Shown: positions 8,737 through 19,023 of the stretch, in pieces
Numbering within the stretch: position 1 is the first letter of the stretch
Layout of the letters: the number at the start of each line of letters is the position of its first letter
Assembly (NCBI RefSeq): GCF_016908515.1
Contig: NZ_JAFBEA010000001.1
Location: 744,001 to 808,000, forward strand
Length of the DNA stretch: 64,000 nt
Direction: 5' to 3'
Origin: Virgibacillus halotolerans
GTDB taxonomy: Bacteria > Bacillota > Bacilli > Bacillales > Amphibacillaceae
Program-made: the position numbers and the translations under genes
Notes under the pieces: model-generated
Told to the model about the DNA's origin: nothing
Database searches by the model: none
The model's input: only the letters and a program-made list of their open reading frames with translations

Positions 8737-9690
8737 TTATCTAGTCCCTTTGATATACGGTTCCCCATTGGCTCGCGGTGCGTCTGCACGTCCGATAAAT
8801 CCGGCTAAAGCGAGAATGGTCAATACATATGGAGCGATTAATAGGAATACTTGTGGTACATCGGCAAGAAATGGAATGCTTGCACTAACGACACTTAAAC
8901 TTTGAGCAAATCCGAAGAACAATGCCGCCCCCATCGCACCTAACGGATGCCATTTCCCAAAAATCACAGCTGCCAGCGCCATAAACCCTTGACCTACAAT
9001 TGTAGATTGAGAAAAGTTCGATGCGATCGTAAGTGCAAATACAGAGCCACCTAAGCCGCCTAGGCCCCCAGATATAATCACTGCAATATAACGCATTTTG
9101 TAAACACTTATCCCATTCGTATCTGCGGCCATCGGATGCTCACCAACAGCACGCAAACGCAGACCAAACGGCGTTTTATATAAGATATACCACGCGATAA
9201 ATGCTAAAATAATCGCTAAATAAGACGTTAAGTACATACTTTTGAAAAACATTGGTCCAATAATTGGAATATCAGAAAGCAACGGTATGTTTGTTGTATA
9301 GAAGGGTTCCGAAACCATATCAGTCTGTCCCTTACCGTACCATTGCTTCGTTAAGAAGACGCCTATACCCAGGGCTAGAAAGTTTATCGCTACCCCACTG
9401 ACAACCTGATTGGCTCTAAATGAGACTGATGCTACAGCATGGATAATCGAAAACAAGGCCCCAATAATTATTGCTATAATAATAGATATCCATGGTGTCC
9501 ATGCCCCGAGCACATCAGCAAAAGCAAGATTAAAAACGATTCCCACAAAAGCCCCCATGACCATTAAACCTTCCAGACCAATGTTTACAACACCGGAACG
9601 TTCACTGAAAACACCACCCAACGCAGTAAATATCAGGGGAGCGGAATAGAATAATGCGGTCGGTATAATTGATTGCAATATTTCTATCAT
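8737..9690 (-). CDS. nupQ: Nucleoside ABC transporter permease NupQ
   Basis: 317-residue polytopic permease of the BmpDEFG/RnsD type, homologous to the branched-chain amino acid and ribose permease family. It shows about 8-10 hydrophobic segments and the family stretch SGVVNIGLEGLMVMGAF near residue 33. It forms the membrane channel with NupP. The start follows the nupP stop directly, so they are coupled. It ends the nupNOPQ set, which imports guanosine and other nucleosides in B. subtilis. Confidence 0.93.
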   Translation of the reverse strand: MIEILQSIIPTALFYSAPLIFTALGGVFSERSGVVNIGLEGLMVMGAFVGIVFNLAFADVLGAWTPWISIIIAIIIGALFSIIHAVASVSFRANQVVSGVAINFLALGIGVFLTKQWYGKGQTDMVSEPFYTTNIPLLSDIPIIGPMFFKSMYLTSYLAIILAFIAWYILYKTPFGLRLRAVGEHPMAADTNGISVYKMRYIAVIISGGLGGLGGSVFALTIASNFSQSTIVGQGFMALAAVIFGKWHPLGAMGAALFFGFAQSLSVVSASIPFLADVPQVFLLIAPYVLTILALAGFIGRADAPRANGEPYIKGTR

Positions 9691-10737
9691 TTATTTCCCC
9701 TCCTTTTTAAAGCGAAGTAATGCCCAACGAATAATGTAACTCGACGCTACAAACAAAATGATTAAAGCAATAATGATATCAACAAGTTCAGTGGGGACAC
9801 CAGCGCCAGTTGGCATTTGTCCAGCGCCTTCTTTTAATGCACCAAACAAAATCGCGGCCAGTACGACACCAAACGCGTTGTTACCACCAAGAAGAGCCAC
9901 AGCAATTCCATCAAAACCAAGATTTGTAAACCCCGACATGACTGAAACGGTACCATATGTGCCAAGCCCTTCCATTGCACCACCCAAACCAGCAAACGCC
10001 CCAGCAATTACCATGGATAAAATAATATTTTTACTCACGTTCATTCCCGCATATTTAGAAGCGTGCCGATTAAAACCTACTGCTTTTAATTCATACCCGA
10101 TTGATGTTCGTTGAATAATAAACCACATAATTATTGCAGCAAATAGTGCGATAAGAATCCCATAATGCATCCGGGAAAAATAAGTAATACTCTGCAGCCA
10201 TTCCGATGCTAAAGAAGCCGAGCCATGAATTTCCGCTGTTGTCGTTTTTTTTTCAGTTAATACGTTTCTAATAATTGCGTTCATTGAATATAACGCGATA
10301 TAATTCATCATAATCGTTACAATTACTTCATGGACACCCAATTTTGCTTTTAGAAGACCAGGAACAAAGCCCCAAACGGCACCAGCCGCAGCAGCAGTTA
10401 TTAATGCAAGTGGTAAATGGATATACATGGGGGCATCAACCGCTAATCCTACCCAAACAGCCGCAAGCCATCCTACCATGACTTGTCCTTCCGCACCGAT
10501 ATTAAATAAACCCGAACGAAATGCAAATGCTACCGCTAGTCCAGTAAAAATATATGGTGTTGTTCGTCTGATTGTTTCACCTAATGTATATTGATCACCA
10601 AATGCGCCGTTCCATAATGCAGCATACCCTTCTATTGGATTATGGCCTGATATAAGCATAATAATAGCACCAGCAATTAGTCCAAGGATAACGGATATAA
10701 TTGGTATTAAAATAGAAATTAATCTATTTGTCGTCAT
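9691..10737 (-). CDS. nupP: Nucleoside ABC transporter permease NupP
   Basis: 348-residue membrane permease, second subunit of the nucleoside importer. The family motif FNIGAEGQVMVGWLAA is near residue 82, with multiple transmembrane segments. Its start overlaps the nupO stop by 4 bp (ATGA type) and its stop abuts nupQ, so stoichiometric translation is likely. Substrate assignment comes from the neighbouring binding lipoprotein and conserved order. Confidence 0.93.
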   Translation of the reverse strand: MTTNRLISILIPIISVILGLIAGAIIMLISGHNPIEGYAALWNGAFGDQYTLGETIRRTTPYIFTGLAVAFAFRSGLFNIGAEGQVMVGWLAAVWVGLAVDAPMYIHLPLALITAAAAGAVWGFVPGLLKAKLGVHEVIVTIMMNYIALYSMNAIIRNVLTEKKTTTAEIHGSASLASEWLQSITYFSRMHYGILIALFAAIIMWFIIQRTSIGYELKAVGFNRHASKYAGMNVSKNIILSMVIAGAFAGLGGAMEGLGTYGTVSVMSGFTNLGFDGIAVALLGGNNAFGVVLAAILFGALKEGAGQMPTGAGVPTELVDIIIALIILFVASSYIIRWALLRFKKEGK

Positions 10738-12266
10738 TGGTTTTCACCTGCCCCGTTCACCTGACTGCCAGCCATTAAAAGACCAAGCTCCTGTTCGTTT
10801 GTCTGCTCAGGATTTAATTCGGCAACAACTTCCCCATCAAACATCACTGCAATCCGATCACTCACATCCATAATTTCATCCAGTTCAAAAGATACTAATA
10901 AGATCGCTCTCCCTTTATCGCGTTCTTCTATTAATCTTTTATGAATAAATTCTATCGCCCCAACGTCCAAGCCTCTTGTTGGCTGCGCAGCAATCAACAA
11001 ATCTGGTGATCGATCAATTTCACGTCCGATGATCGCCTTTTGCTGGTTTCCTCCAGATAGTGCACTTGCTTTCGTATATGCACTTGGTGTACGGACATCG
11101 TATTCTTGAATGAGTTCGGTTGCCTTTTTATAAATTTCTTTATAGTTTAATATAGTTCCCTTTGAGAAGGGTTCTTTATAATAGGTTTGCAATACCATAT
11201 TCTCTCCGATTGGATAATCCAGTACAAGACCATATTTATGTCGGTCCTGTGGAATGTGACCAATTCCGCTTTCAGTTACTTTTCGTGGCTTCAAATTAGT
11301 GATGGGTTTACCCCTTAACTTAATTGTTCCGGATTCTGCCTTCGTTAAGCCAGTAAGTGCTTCAATCAATTCGGTCTGTCCATTGCCGTCTATTCCTGCA
11401 ATACCTACAATTTCGCCGGCTTTTATTTCAAGGTTTAGTCCTTTCACTAATTCAACTTTTCGCGTATCCTTTACAAACAAATCCGCAATCTGAAGTACTA
11501 CTTCTTTCGGATTGGCAAGAGTTTTCTCTGTCGTAAAACTCACTTTTCTGCCCACCATTAATGAAGCAAGTTCATTTACATTCGTATCCTTAACATCAAC
11601 CGTACCTATTCCTTTCCCCTTGCGCATAACGGTACATCGATCACAGACTTCCATAATTTCTTTTAATTTATGTGTAATTAATATAATTGACTTTCCCTCA
11701 CGTATCAGGGCATGCATAATTTCAATCAACTCTTTTATTTCCTGCGGCGTGAGTACTGCAGTAGGTTCATCGAAAATAAGAATATTTGCCCCCCTGTATA
11801 AAGTCTTGAGTATTTCTACCCGTTGCTGCATACCTACAGAAATATCACTAATTTTGGCAGTGGGGTCTACTTTTAGACCATATCGATCAGAAAGCTCCCG
11901 GATTTCCTTTTCAGCCCGTTTTATATCAATTTTACCTGATTTTCTTGTCGGCTCACTACCTAAAATAATATTTTGTGTTACAGTAAATGGTTCGACTAAC
12001 ATAAAGTGCTGATGGACCATACCAATACCTAAGTCATTTGCGATATTCGGATTGGTAATATTAACCCGTTCGTTATTTATGCGAATTTCCCCTTTTTCAG
12101 GCTGATATAATCCAAACAGTACATTCATTAACGTAGACTTACCTGCCCCGTTTTCACCAAGCAAAGCATGAATTTCCCCTTTTTTCACTTGCATAGTAAT
12201 ATCATCATTAGCCACGACACCGGGAAACTCTTTTCGTATATTTAACATTTCAATTACATATTCCAC
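10734..12266 (-). CDS. nupO: Nucleoside ABC transporter ATP-binding protein NupO
   Basis: 510-residue protein with two fused ABC cassettes, as in sugar and nucleoside importers. The first Walker A is GENGAGKST (about residues 37-45) with ISVGMQQR as signature. The second half has the degenerate GIDGNGQTE Walker A and LSGGNQQKAIIG signature. The imbalance between a canonical first and a degenerate second site is normal for this family. It lies between the binding protein nupN and the permeases, with a leaky-looking terminator before it that would lower its expression relative to nupN. Confidence 0.95.
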   Translation of the reverse strand: MEYVIEMLNIRKEFPGVVANDDITMQVKKGEIHALLGENGAGKSTLMNVLFGLYQPEKGEIRINNERVNITNPNIANDLGIGMVHQHFMLVEPFTVTQNIILGSEPTRKSGKIDIKRAEKEIRELSDRYGLKVDPTAKISDISVGMQQRVEILKTLYRGANILIFDEPTAVLTPQEIKELIEIMHALIREGKSIILITHKLKEIMEVCDRCTVMRKGKGIGTVDVKDTNVNELASLMVGRKVSFTTEKTLANPKEVVLQIADLFVKDTRKVELVKGLNLEIKAGEIVGIAGIDGNGQTELIEALTGLTKAESGTIKLRGKPITNLKPRKVTESGIGHIPQDRHKYGLVLDYPIGENMVLQTYYKEPFSKGTILNYKEIYKKATELIQEYDVRTPSAYTKASALSGGNQQKAIIGREIDRSPDLLIAAQPTRGLDVGAIEFIHKRLIEERDKGRAILLVSFELDEIMDVSDRIAVMFDGEVVAELNPEQTNEQELGLLMAGSQVNGAGENQ

Positions 12267-12360
12267 TCATCCTCACCCCTTATCGCAGTTCCAGGCAGTA
12301 AAACCCCCACTGAATGAAGTTTCACTTGATATATTTTATTATGAAACATAACAATAAAAC

Positions 12361-12388
12361 AGAAAAGGCTGTGAAACCAGCCTTTTCC
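12361..12388 (-). terminator. Intercistronic terminator between nupN and nupO
   Basis: Stem AAAAGGCTG/CAGCCTTTT with a 6-nt loop and a mixed T-rich tail. Its place just after the binding-protein gene is common in ABC import operons and suggests partial termination, giving excess binding protein. Confidence 0.65.
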
Positions 12389-12399
12389 AACTTATAACC

Positions 12400-13488
12400 T
12401 TAAAGTGAGTCAACAAATTCTTTCGTCTCATCGCGCGTTTGTGGTACGTCGATATCGCCATCAAGAATTTTTTCCTCCCATTCATTTACAGTGTCAATAA
12501 TTTCTTCAGTAATTGCTTCTTCGTTTGTTGTTGCGAATCCAATTGCATCATCTTTTAAGCCAAATTCTAAAAGTTCTCCACCTGGAAAGTCACCATCCAT
12601 AGCTTGGTTCGATACATCTTCTACAGCAACATCAACACGTTTGATCATAGACGTTAATGTGACATTGTCATCCCCAATTTGGCCTTCATCATACTGATCT
12701 CGGTCCACACCAATTACCCAGATATCACGATCGGGATCATTTTGTTTAAGGTCTTTTGCCTGATTAAATACGCCATTCCCTGTTCCTCCTGAAGAGTGAT
12801 AAATCACATCTGCACCATTACTATACATGTTTGATGCAATAATTTTACCTTTATCAGGGGCACCAAATGATTCTGCATATTCAACTTCAACCTCAATATC
12901 AGGATTTACTGACTTTACACCAGCAATAAAGCCTGATTCAAATTTATTGATCAGTGGGGAATCTATCCCACCAACAAAGCCTACTTTATTGGTTTCTGTT
13001 TTCATTGCCGCTGCGACACCAACTAAAAATGATCCTTCATGTTCTTTAAACATAATACTGGCAACGTTTGGCGCGTCAATCTCGTCATCAACAATTGCAA
13101 AGTGTTTATCATCATATTGACCTGCTACTTTTTCAAGGTCCTCTTTCAACTCAAATCCAATTCCAAATATAAGATTGTAATCCTCACGAATCAGACGATT
13201 TAGGTTAGGCATATAATCTGCCTTATCATTCGACTGCGCATAGTCAATCCCTTCCCCTTTGGAATAACCATGTTCTTTTCCCCATTCCTGTAGCCCTTCC
13301 CATGATGACTGGTTAAATGATTTATCATCAACACCGCCGATATCTGTTACCATTGCTGCAGTGAAATCTTCTGTATCACCATCTTTATTATCAGAATCGG
13401 ATCCTTTGTCATCTGATCCACAGGCAGCTAGTAGCGTACCAAGACTCAGAATTAATACAAACATGGTAATAAATTTACGATTTTTCAT
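12400..13488 (-). CDS. nupN: Nucleoside-binding lipoprotein NupN (BMP/PnrA-like)
   Basis: 362-residue extracellular substrate-binding lipoprotein. The signal peptide ends in the lipobox LAAC with Cys23 as lipidation site. The mature part has the BMP-family features VTDIGGVDDKSFNQSSWEGL and GFVGGID. It delivers nucleosides to NupPQ. The start follows GGGGG by a suitable distance. The upstream gap carries a cre-like site, and the GntR regulator ymfC precedes it. Confidence 0.94.
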   Translation of the reverse strand: MKNRKFITMFVLILSLGTLLAACGSDDKGSDSDNKDGDTEDFTAAMVTDIGGVDDKSFNQSSWEGLQEWGKEHGYSKGEGIDYAQSNDKADYMPNLNRLIREDYNLIFGIGFELKEDLEKVAGQYDDKHFAIVDDEIDAPNVASIMFKEHEGSFLVGVAAAMKTETNKVGFVGGIDSPLINKFESGFIAGVKSVNPDIEVEVEYAESFGAPDKGKIIASNMYSNGADVIYHSSGGTGNGVFNQAKDLKQNDPDRDIWVIGVDRDQYDEGQIGDDNVTLTSMIKRVDVAVEDVSNQAMDGDFPGGELLEFGLKDDAIGFATTNEEAITEEIIDTVNEWEEKILDGDIDVPQTRDETKEFVDSL

Positions 13489-13524
13489 GTTTAAACCCCC
13501 AATAAGTGTATTAACATTAATCTT

Positions 13525-13538
13525 ATAAAACGCTTACA
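13525..13538. promoter_or_regulatory. cre-like site (possible CcpA operator) upstream of nupN
   Basis: The minus-strand sequence TGTAAGCGTTTTAT matches 12 of 14 positions of the Bacillus cre consensus TGWNANCGNTNWCA, differing at the last two. It lies about 40 bp upstream of the nupN start. If functional it would put nucleoside uptake under carbon catabolite control. Confidence 0.4.
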
Positions 13539-13592
13539 TATTCAGCCGTTCTTTTTACAACCATCACCTCCCCAAATATCATCATAAATGCA

Positions 13593-14318
13593 TTACAACC
13601 GCTTTCTCAAAACATGGAAACGAAACATGTCGGAGCGGAAATAATTAGCAGAGTAAAGTACCGGCTCGTCCTCATCCGTATAGTGCATTTGTTTTAATAA
13701 CAATAACGATTGTTCCGGATCACAATCTAAAGCATTATAAATACGATCATGGTAACTGATCGGTTCAATATAGGTCACTGCATAAGCAATCCGTTTGTGC
13801 GAGTATTCCTCCATTAATTTAAATAAAGAGTCTTGTTTATGCACATGTTCTAATGGGATCAAGTCACTAGGTATTTTATCAATACAAAATACTACCGGGC
13901 GATTATCCGCCGTTCTCACGCGTTCAATAGTCGCCAGAGAATCAATTTTCTTTGGTGCAAATTTCTCCATATCTTCATCCGTTGGTTCCAAATATTCTGT
14001 TGTCAGATATTGTGAGCCTGGGGTTTTACCAGATTGTTTAATCATCGATGTCACACTGGTTAATTCTTCTACCCCGGATGAATAAATCGGTTTTGAATTA
14101 ACAAAAGTACCTACACCATGTCTTCTCGTGACTACATTTTCCTCTTCTAAAATACGTAACGCTTCCCTTAAAGTCGCCCTTGACACGCCGAGTAATTTAG
14201 ACAATTGAAATTCAGAAGGCAATTTTTCCTTCTCCTTATATGTACCACTTTCAATATCTCGTTTCATTTTATCAATAACCTGGAGATATAAATGCCGTGA
14301 ATCTGATTTTATGGACAC
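13593..14318 (-). CDS. ymfC: GntR/HutC-family transcriptional regulator (YmfC)
   Basis: 241 residues. The N-terminal winged helix-turn-helix spans about residues 8-75 ([20 protein letters not shown]). A C-terminal UTRA ligand-binding domain follows from about residue 95 to the end. The start is GTG at 14318 behind AAAGGAGG. The position next to spoIIIE matches ymfC of B. subtilis. Here it is directly upstream of nupNOPQ in the same direction, so it is a candidate regulator of nucleoside uptake and of itself; that target is inferred from context. Confidence 0.9.
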   Translation of the reverse strand: MSIKSDSRHLYLQVIDKMKRDIESGTYKEKEKLPSEFQLSKLLGVSRATLREALRILEEENVVTRRHGVGTFVNSKPIYSSGVEELTSVTSMIKQSGKTPGSQYLTTEYLEPTDEDMEKFAPKKIDSLATIERVRTADNRPVVFCIDKIPSDLIPLEHVHKQDSLFKLMEEYSHKRIAYAVTYIEPISYHDRIYNALDCDPEQSLLLLKQMHYTDEDEPVLYSANYFRSDMFRFHVLRKRL

Positions 14319-14360
14319 AAAAGTCCTCCTTTTTCATTAATATACGACAACAAGAGATCT

Positions 14361-14381
14361 GACCTCTGACGTATGACAGTA
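14361..14381. promoter_or_regulatory. Three direct heptamer repeats upstream of ymfC (possible operator)
   Basis: GACCTCT, GACGTAT and GACAGTA follow one another with a 7-bp period about 45 bp upstream of the ymfC start, overlapping the likely promoter region. They may be an autoregulatory operator. The repeat is visible; the function is a guess. Confidence 0.25.
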
Positions 14382-14514
14382 TACCCTACCGTCAATATAC
14401 CATTTTCATGCATATAAATAAATAGTTAATAGAAAAAACACACCATTCTCATGATAGTACTTTTTGGAAAATAAAAAACGGCACTGCCAAACTGCGACAA
14501 ATATTTCCTGTCTG

Positions 14515-14567
14515 CTAAAAAAAACAGCACATCCCAAATGAGCTTTCTTTTTGAAATGTACTGCTTT
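14515..14567 (-). terminator. Intrinsic terminator after spoIIIE
   Basis: AAGCAGTACATTTCA pairs with TGGGATGTGCTGTTTT (several G-U pairs) across a 15-nt loop, followed by eight T residues on the minus strand, 10 bp after the spoIIIE stop. The rest of the 259-bp gap to ymfC is AT-rich, with no other gene. Confidence 0.7.
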
Positions 14568-14577
14568 GTTTATGAAA

Positions 14578-16860
14578 TTAAGATGTTATCTCTTCATTTG
14601 TTTGACCAACAAGCACGGTTCTTGGCTTACTTCCTTCGTAGGGACCGACAATTCCCCTATCTTCCATCGCGTCTATTAAACGTGCTGCACGTGTATAGCC
14701 AATTCTGAACCTCCGTTGCAGCATGGAAACACTTGCAGTTTGCCTTTCTGTTATGAGCTGAACAGCATCGTTATATAATTCATCATCCACGTCTTCTGTA
14801 ACTTCATTCGTATCCTCGGGTATCATTTCTTCCTGATAGGACGCTTTTTGTTGATCTATACAATGATCCACAATCCGCTCTACTTCTTCATCAGATAGGA
14901 AAGCCCCTTGTACACGTGTCGGTTTGGAATTTCCAACAGGCATAAACAACATATCTCCTCGCCCTAGTAATTTCTCGGCACCACCGGAGTCCAAAATGGT
15001 TCTTGAATCGGTAGCAGAAGAGACACTAAAAGCAATTCGGGATGGAATATTTGCTTTAATGACGCCTGTAATAACATCGACGGACGGACGTTGTGTTGCA
15101 ATGATTAGATGAATTCCAGCTGCACGAGCCATCTGAGCAAGTCTCGTAATAGAGTCCTCAACATCACCAGAAGCTACCATCATCAAATCTGCCAATTCAT
15201 CAACAAGAACAACGATATATGGCAGATTAGGCTGCACATCTTCCGGTTCAGTAGTTTGATTATATTTTCGAATATATTCATTATATCCTTCTATGTTTCG
15301 CGTTCCAGTATCTGAAAAGAGTTCATATCTTCGCTCCATCTCTGAAACTACCTTTTTCAAAGCTCTTGATGCTTTTTTAGGATCGGTTACGACAGGAGCT
15401 AGTAAATGTGGTATCCCATTATAAACGTTTAGCTCTACTTTTTTAGGGTCAATCATCATCATTTTTACCTCGTGCGGTTTTGTACGCATTAAGATAGTTG
15501 TAATGATACCATTGACACATACACTCTTACCACTTCCGGTTGCACCAGCAATGAGCAGATGTGGCATTTTATTTAACTCTGCCATAACAGCATCCCCAGA
15601 AATATCTCTACCCAGAGCGAATAATAGTTTGGAAGTTTGTTTATTCCAAGTACTATCCAGCACCTCTCGCAAAGATACCATCGCAATTTCCTGATTAGGA
15701 ACCTCTATTCCGACCGCGGACTTACCGGGTATTGGAGCTTCAATTCTAATATCTTTGGCTGCAAGTGCCAGTGCTAAATCATCGTGTAGACTAACGATCT
15801 TACTTACCTTTACCCCAGCTTCCGGATATACTTCATATTTCGTAACAGCGGGGCCCACGTGTACTTTTGTCACGCGTGCTTTCACACCAAAGCTAACAAA
15901 GGTACTTTCCAGTTTTCTAACCGTTGCTTGGATTTTGGATTTTTCCTGATGCTGCGAGTTGTGTGCCGGTTCAGCCAGTAAATTTGGTGAAGGCAATTCA
16001 TATTCATAATTCTCTACTTCTGTCATTGGCATGTCTTTCAAACTACTATCTTCCAGATCCTCTAATTCTTCGTCAGGCACATTTTCTGGTGCCACCGCTT
16101 GCTTGTCTGTTTGCTTTTCCACAGATGCATAAGCAACATCTGTAAAGTCCTGAATAACTGGCTCCTCGTATACGATATCATCAACCACCTGCTCAGGTAC
16201 CAGTTGTTTTTCCTCTTTGCGATTATTTCTTTCTTCTTTTGCAGTCTGTCGTTTGATTTTAACACGCTGAAATCCCTGTTTGCATTTTCCTCCTATTTTT
16301 GCGAAGAAATCACCTAACGAAAACTCTGTCATAAAGATGATCCCAATAATAATAGAAAAAACGGAAACTATTTTTGCACCCGCAAGTGAAAATAGATAGT
16401 AGCAAAATGCGAATAATATCGCTCCAATCAAACCTCCACCTGTCTGGAGAGCAGTAGCCTGTCCTTTTATATATAAGAAGAAATTATTCCACGTTTCTTT
16501 TAGAATGGATACGTCACTAGAAATTAGCAGTACCTTCTCCATGCTTTGAATATGGGTTAGAAGCAGTACGCCAACAAATAGAATATAAAACCCGATTATT
16601 TTCTTATTGGAAAAATCAGGATAACGTCTCTTGATAAGTAAAATGACTCCCGTAACAAGTAAAAATACCGATGCCACGAAATACCAGATTCCTAAGAAGA
16701 AACGAAAGAATTGCTCGAGACCACCCGGTATTGCACCATCACTGATCGCACTCGCACCACTACCAAATATAGCTAAAAATATAAATAATAACCCTAACAG
16801 CTCAAATTTCACTTGTTTTTTCAGTTTATTACTTTTACGCTTTTTTCTTTTCTTGGCCAA
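14578..16860 (-). CDS. spoIIIE: DNA translocase SpoIIIE/FtsK
   Basis: Septum-located ATPase that pumps the chromosome into the forespore. Four to five N-terminal transmembrane helices (about residues 20-175) are followed by a charged linker and a RecA-like motor with Walker A GATGSGKS near residue 435 and [12 protein letters not shown] as Walker B. A C-terminal gamma winged helix ([19 protein letters not shown]) reads orienting sequences. I set the start at the TTG at 16860, giving [10 protein letters not shown] behind GAGGTG. The longer frame adds 11 unlikely residues. 760 residues is near the B. subtilis length. Confidence 0.96.
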   Translation of the reverse strand: MAKKRKKRKSNKLKKQVKFELLGLLFIFLAIFGSGASAISDGAIPGGLEQFFRFFLGIWYFVASVFLLVTGVILLIKRRYPDFSNKKIIGFYILFVGVLLLTHIQSMEKVLLISSDVSILKETWNNFFLYIKGQATALQTGGGLIGAILFAFCYYLFSLAGAKIVSVFSIIIGIIFMTEFSLGDFFAKIGGKCKQGFQRVKIKRQTAKEERNNRKEEKQLVPEQVVDDIVYEEPVIQDFTDVAYASVEKQTDKQAVAPENVPDEELEDLEDSSLKDMPMTEVENYEYELPSPNLLAEPAHNSQHQEKSKIQATVRKLESTFVSFGVKARVTKVHVGPAVTKYEVYPEAGVKVSKIVSLHDDLALALAAKDIRIEAPIPGKSAVGIEVPNQEIAMVSLREVLDSTWNKQTSKLLFALGRDISGDAVMAELNKMPHLLIAGATGSGKSVCVNGIITTILMRTKPHEVKMMMIDPKKVELNVYNGIPHLLAPVVTDPKKASRALKKVVSEMERRYELFSDTGTRNIEGYNEYIRKYNQTTEPEDVQPNLPYIVVLVDELADLMMVASGDVEDSITRLAQMARAAGIHLIIATQRPSVDVITGVIKANIPSRIAFSVSSATDSRTILDSGGAEKLLGRGDMLFMPVGNSKPTRVQGAFLSDEEVERIVDHCIDQQKASYQEEMIPEDTNEVTEDVDDELYNDAVQLITERQTASVSMLQRRFRIGYTRAARLIDAMEDRGIVGPYEGSKPRTVLVGQTNEEITS

Positions 16861-16898
16861 TTTCTCACCTCTTTTGCTCGGAAGGTTATACATGAATA

Positions 16899-16932
16899 GT
16901 AAACCCCTGCCTCATAATTGGCAAGGGGTTAT
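16899..16932 (-). terminator. Intrinsic terminator after ylzJ
   Basis: AACCCCTTGCC pairs with GGCAGGGGTTT around an 8-nt loop on the minus strand. It separates tepA-ylzJ from spoIIIE. Confidence 0.75.
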
Positions 16933-16986
16933 GTCTTACATAGTTACTTACATTATACCACAAAATCATCGATAACATGATAGGCA

Positions 16987-17196
16987 TCAACGTGTAAAAA
17001 AGGTGCCAGGCTGATACGTTTCTTTTAGATAATCCTGTGGATCCGTCGATAGCAGTTGTAATAATTGATAGGAGCCATCCGTAGTCTGTTCTACATATAA
17101 CGACCGTCCTTCATGCGTGATAAATCTCCTTTTGGCATATTCTTCCGGATCTATGGGATAAATATCTGCTTCTGATAATGGTGTATATAAAATCAT
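16987..17196 (-). CDS. ylzJ: YlzJ-like protein
   Basis: 69-residue hydrophilic protein starting [14 protein letters not shown]. It overlaps the tepA stop by 4 bp (ATGA), as in other Bacillaceae, so the two are translated together. The family is restricted mainly to spore formers and has no known activity. No membrane segment or cofactor motif is visible. Confidence 0.85.
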   Translation of the reverse strand: MILYTPLSEADIYPIDPEEYAKRRFITHEGRSLYVEQTTDGSYQLLQLLSTDPQDYLKETYQPGTFFTR

Positions 17197-17924
17197 TGTA
17201 TCACCGGGCTCTGTCTGTCATTATCATGAAGTAATTCCTTCATCTTTTGCATCGCTTCTTTCACGCCACCAACAGCATCGATCAAGCCATATTCAACCGC
17301 GTCCGATCCTATCACATTCGTCCCAATATCCCTTGTTAAATTTCCTTTTGCAAACATTAGTTCTTTAAACTTTTCTTCTTTAATATTCGAGTGGTTAACA
17401 ACAAAATTAATCACTCGATCCTGCATTTTATCTAAGTATTCAAAGGTTTGCGGTACGCCGATCACCATCCCTGTTAGTCGAACAGGATGTATCGTCATGG
17501 TTGCTGTAGGTGTAATAAAAGAAAACTTAGTTGCAACAGCAATTGGTACACCGATCGAGTGCCCACCTCCTAATACAATTGAAACGGTAGGTTTTGAAAT
17601 GGATGCTATCATTTCAGATAAAGCTAACCCCGCTTCAACATCACCACCTACTGTATTTAACAAGATAATGACACCTTCAATTTTTGGATTTTGTTCAATC
17701 GCAATTAATTGTGGAAGCATATGTTCATACTTTGTTGTCTTATTTTGTGGTGGAAGCTGAATATGCCCCTCAATTTGACCAATAATAGAAAGGACATGAA
17801 TATTTGAATCTGGTGCCTGTGGAATGGTCGATTGACCTAATTGTTGAATCTTTTCTACAATTTCAGATGAACTCGATTCCTCTTCAGGGTTTTGCGTTTC
17901 TTTTTTTTCACTTTCATTTTTCAT
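17193..17924 (-). CDS. tepA: TepA, ClpP-like translocation-enhancing protease
   Basis: Serine peptidase of the ClpP/crotonase fold, 243 residues. Gly-His-Ser-Ile-Gly has the nucleophile Ser123, and the His of MTIHPVR is at 146, the catalytic pair of the family. In B. subtilis TepA acts on signal peptides or aids export and is needed for spore quality. The start chosen is the ATG at 17924 behind GAAGGAG. The frame extends nine codons further without a good site. It lies directly downstream of dapA; the RNase J2 gene that usually separates them is missing. Confidence 0.93.
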   Translation of the reverse strand: MKNESEKKETQNPEEESSSSEIVEKIQQLGQSTIPQAPDSNIHVLSIIGQIEGHIQLPPQNKTTKYEHMLPQLIAIEQNPKIEGVIILLNTVGGDVEAGLALSEMIASISKPTVSIVLGGGHSIGVPIAVATKFSFITPTATMTIHPVRLTGMVIGVPQTFEYLDKMQDRVINFVVNHSNIKEEKFKELMFAKGNLTRDIGTNVIGSDAVEYGLIDAVGGVKEAMQKMKELLHDNDRQSPVIQ

Positions 17925-17995
17925 AACGGACACTCCTTCTTTGTTGCACATACTTATTAGTAGTATGAACGAAAAGGAGTAGTAACATGCATAAG

Positions 17996-18022
17996 AAAAT
18001 ACCGGCTAAGATGCCGGTATTA
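17996..18022 (-). terminator. Intrinsic terminator after dapA
   Basis: AATACCGGC and GCCGGTATT form a 9-bp stem with a 6-nt loop followed by TTC on the minus strand. It ends the dpaA-dpaB-asd-dapG-dapA unit. Confidence 0.7.
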
Positions 18023-18079
18023 TTTGAAAGTAAATAATTAAAAAGCCAAGCTGTATAATGCTGCATTACAGGTTCAGTT

Positions 18080-18946
18080 TTATTGATCTATTAACTGTTT
18101 TAATTCTTTTTCTTCCTGTTCTTTAAGTGGCACCAATGGTAAACGTACACCACCGGTTTCGATACCTTTCATTTGTAATGCCGCTTTTACCGGGGTTGGT
18201 GATGGCGAGGTAAATAACCCTTTCATAATCGGCAACAACTTCCGATGGGTTGCTGCTGCTTGCTTTACCTTCCCTTGCATAAAGTGCTGCACCATTTCAT
18301 TCATTTCATTACCGATAACATGCGAAGCAACAGAAACAACGCCATCTGCCCCAAGTGCTAACATCGGCAATGTTGCCCCATCATCACCACTATATACACT
18401 AAAGTCTTCATTCGTGCTTTCAATAATATCCGAAACTTGATCCAGATCACCACTGGCTTCTTTTACAGAAACGATGTTCTTTATCTTGCTCAAGCGAATA
18501 ACGGTTTCGGCAGACATATTCACAACAGAACGGCCGGGAATGTTATATAGCATCACCGGCAATGCAGTTACATCTGCAATGGCTGAGAAGTGTGCATATA
18601 ATCCCCGCTGGTCCGGTTTATTATAGTACGGTGTTACAAGCATGATCGCATCAACGCCAATCGCTTCAGCTTCCTTAGTTAGCGCAATGGATGCTGCTGT
18701 ATCATTGCTGCCAGTTCCCGCGATAACAGGCACACGGTTATTTACCACTTTTACAACATGTTTGAATAGCGTGAGCTTTTCTTCTGTTGAAATTGTTGGC
18801 GATTCTCCGGTAGTTCCTGCAATTACTAATCCCTCGGTCCCGTTCTCTAATAAATATTCCACTAAAACGGTTGTTTGTTCTAAATCAATATTTCCCTTGC
18901 TATCAAATGGTGTTACCATTGCCGTTAGTACTTGACCAAAATTCAT
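18080..18946 (-). CDS. dapA: 4-hydroxy-tetrahydrodipicolinate synthase
   Basis: Condenses pyruvate with aspartate semialdehyde in the lysine, diaminopimelate and dipicolinate pathway. 288-residue TIM-barrel lyase. The Schiff-base lysine is K162 (SVKEASGD) and the catalytic tyrosine Y134 (MLYNIPGRS); GTTGESP at 44-50 is the pyruvate-binding loop. It follows dapG by 77 bp. Together with asd, dapG and dpaAB it supplies the precursor for spore dipicolinate and for peptidoglycan. Confidence 0.97.
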   Translation of the reverse strand: MNFGQVLTAMVTPFDSKGNIDLEQTTVLVEYLLENGTEGLVIAGTTGESPTISTEEKLTLFKHVVKVVNNRVPVIAGTGSNDTAASIALTKEAEAIGVDAIMLVTPYYNKPDQRGLYAHFSAIADVTALPVMLYNIPGRSVVNMSAETVIRLSKIKNIVSVKEASGDLDQVSDIIESTNEDFSVYSGDDGATLPMLALGADGVVSVASHVIGNEMNEMVQHFMQGKVKQAAATHRKLLPIMKGLFTSPSPTPVKAALQMKGIETGGVRLPLVPLKEQEEKELKQLIDQ

Positions 18947-19023
18947 GAGGTTTCACCTTTCTTCTGATGAAGACAGAAGGTGTCACTACGAATAGCGACA
19001 GCATAAGTCTTCAAATTAACAAT

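Noticed and set aside
13539-13592. 13-codon frame with GGGGAGG upstream of nupN (begins MVVKRTAEYV)
   Set aside because: Only two bases separate GGAGG from the ATG, too close for initiation, and no coupling to nupN is visible.
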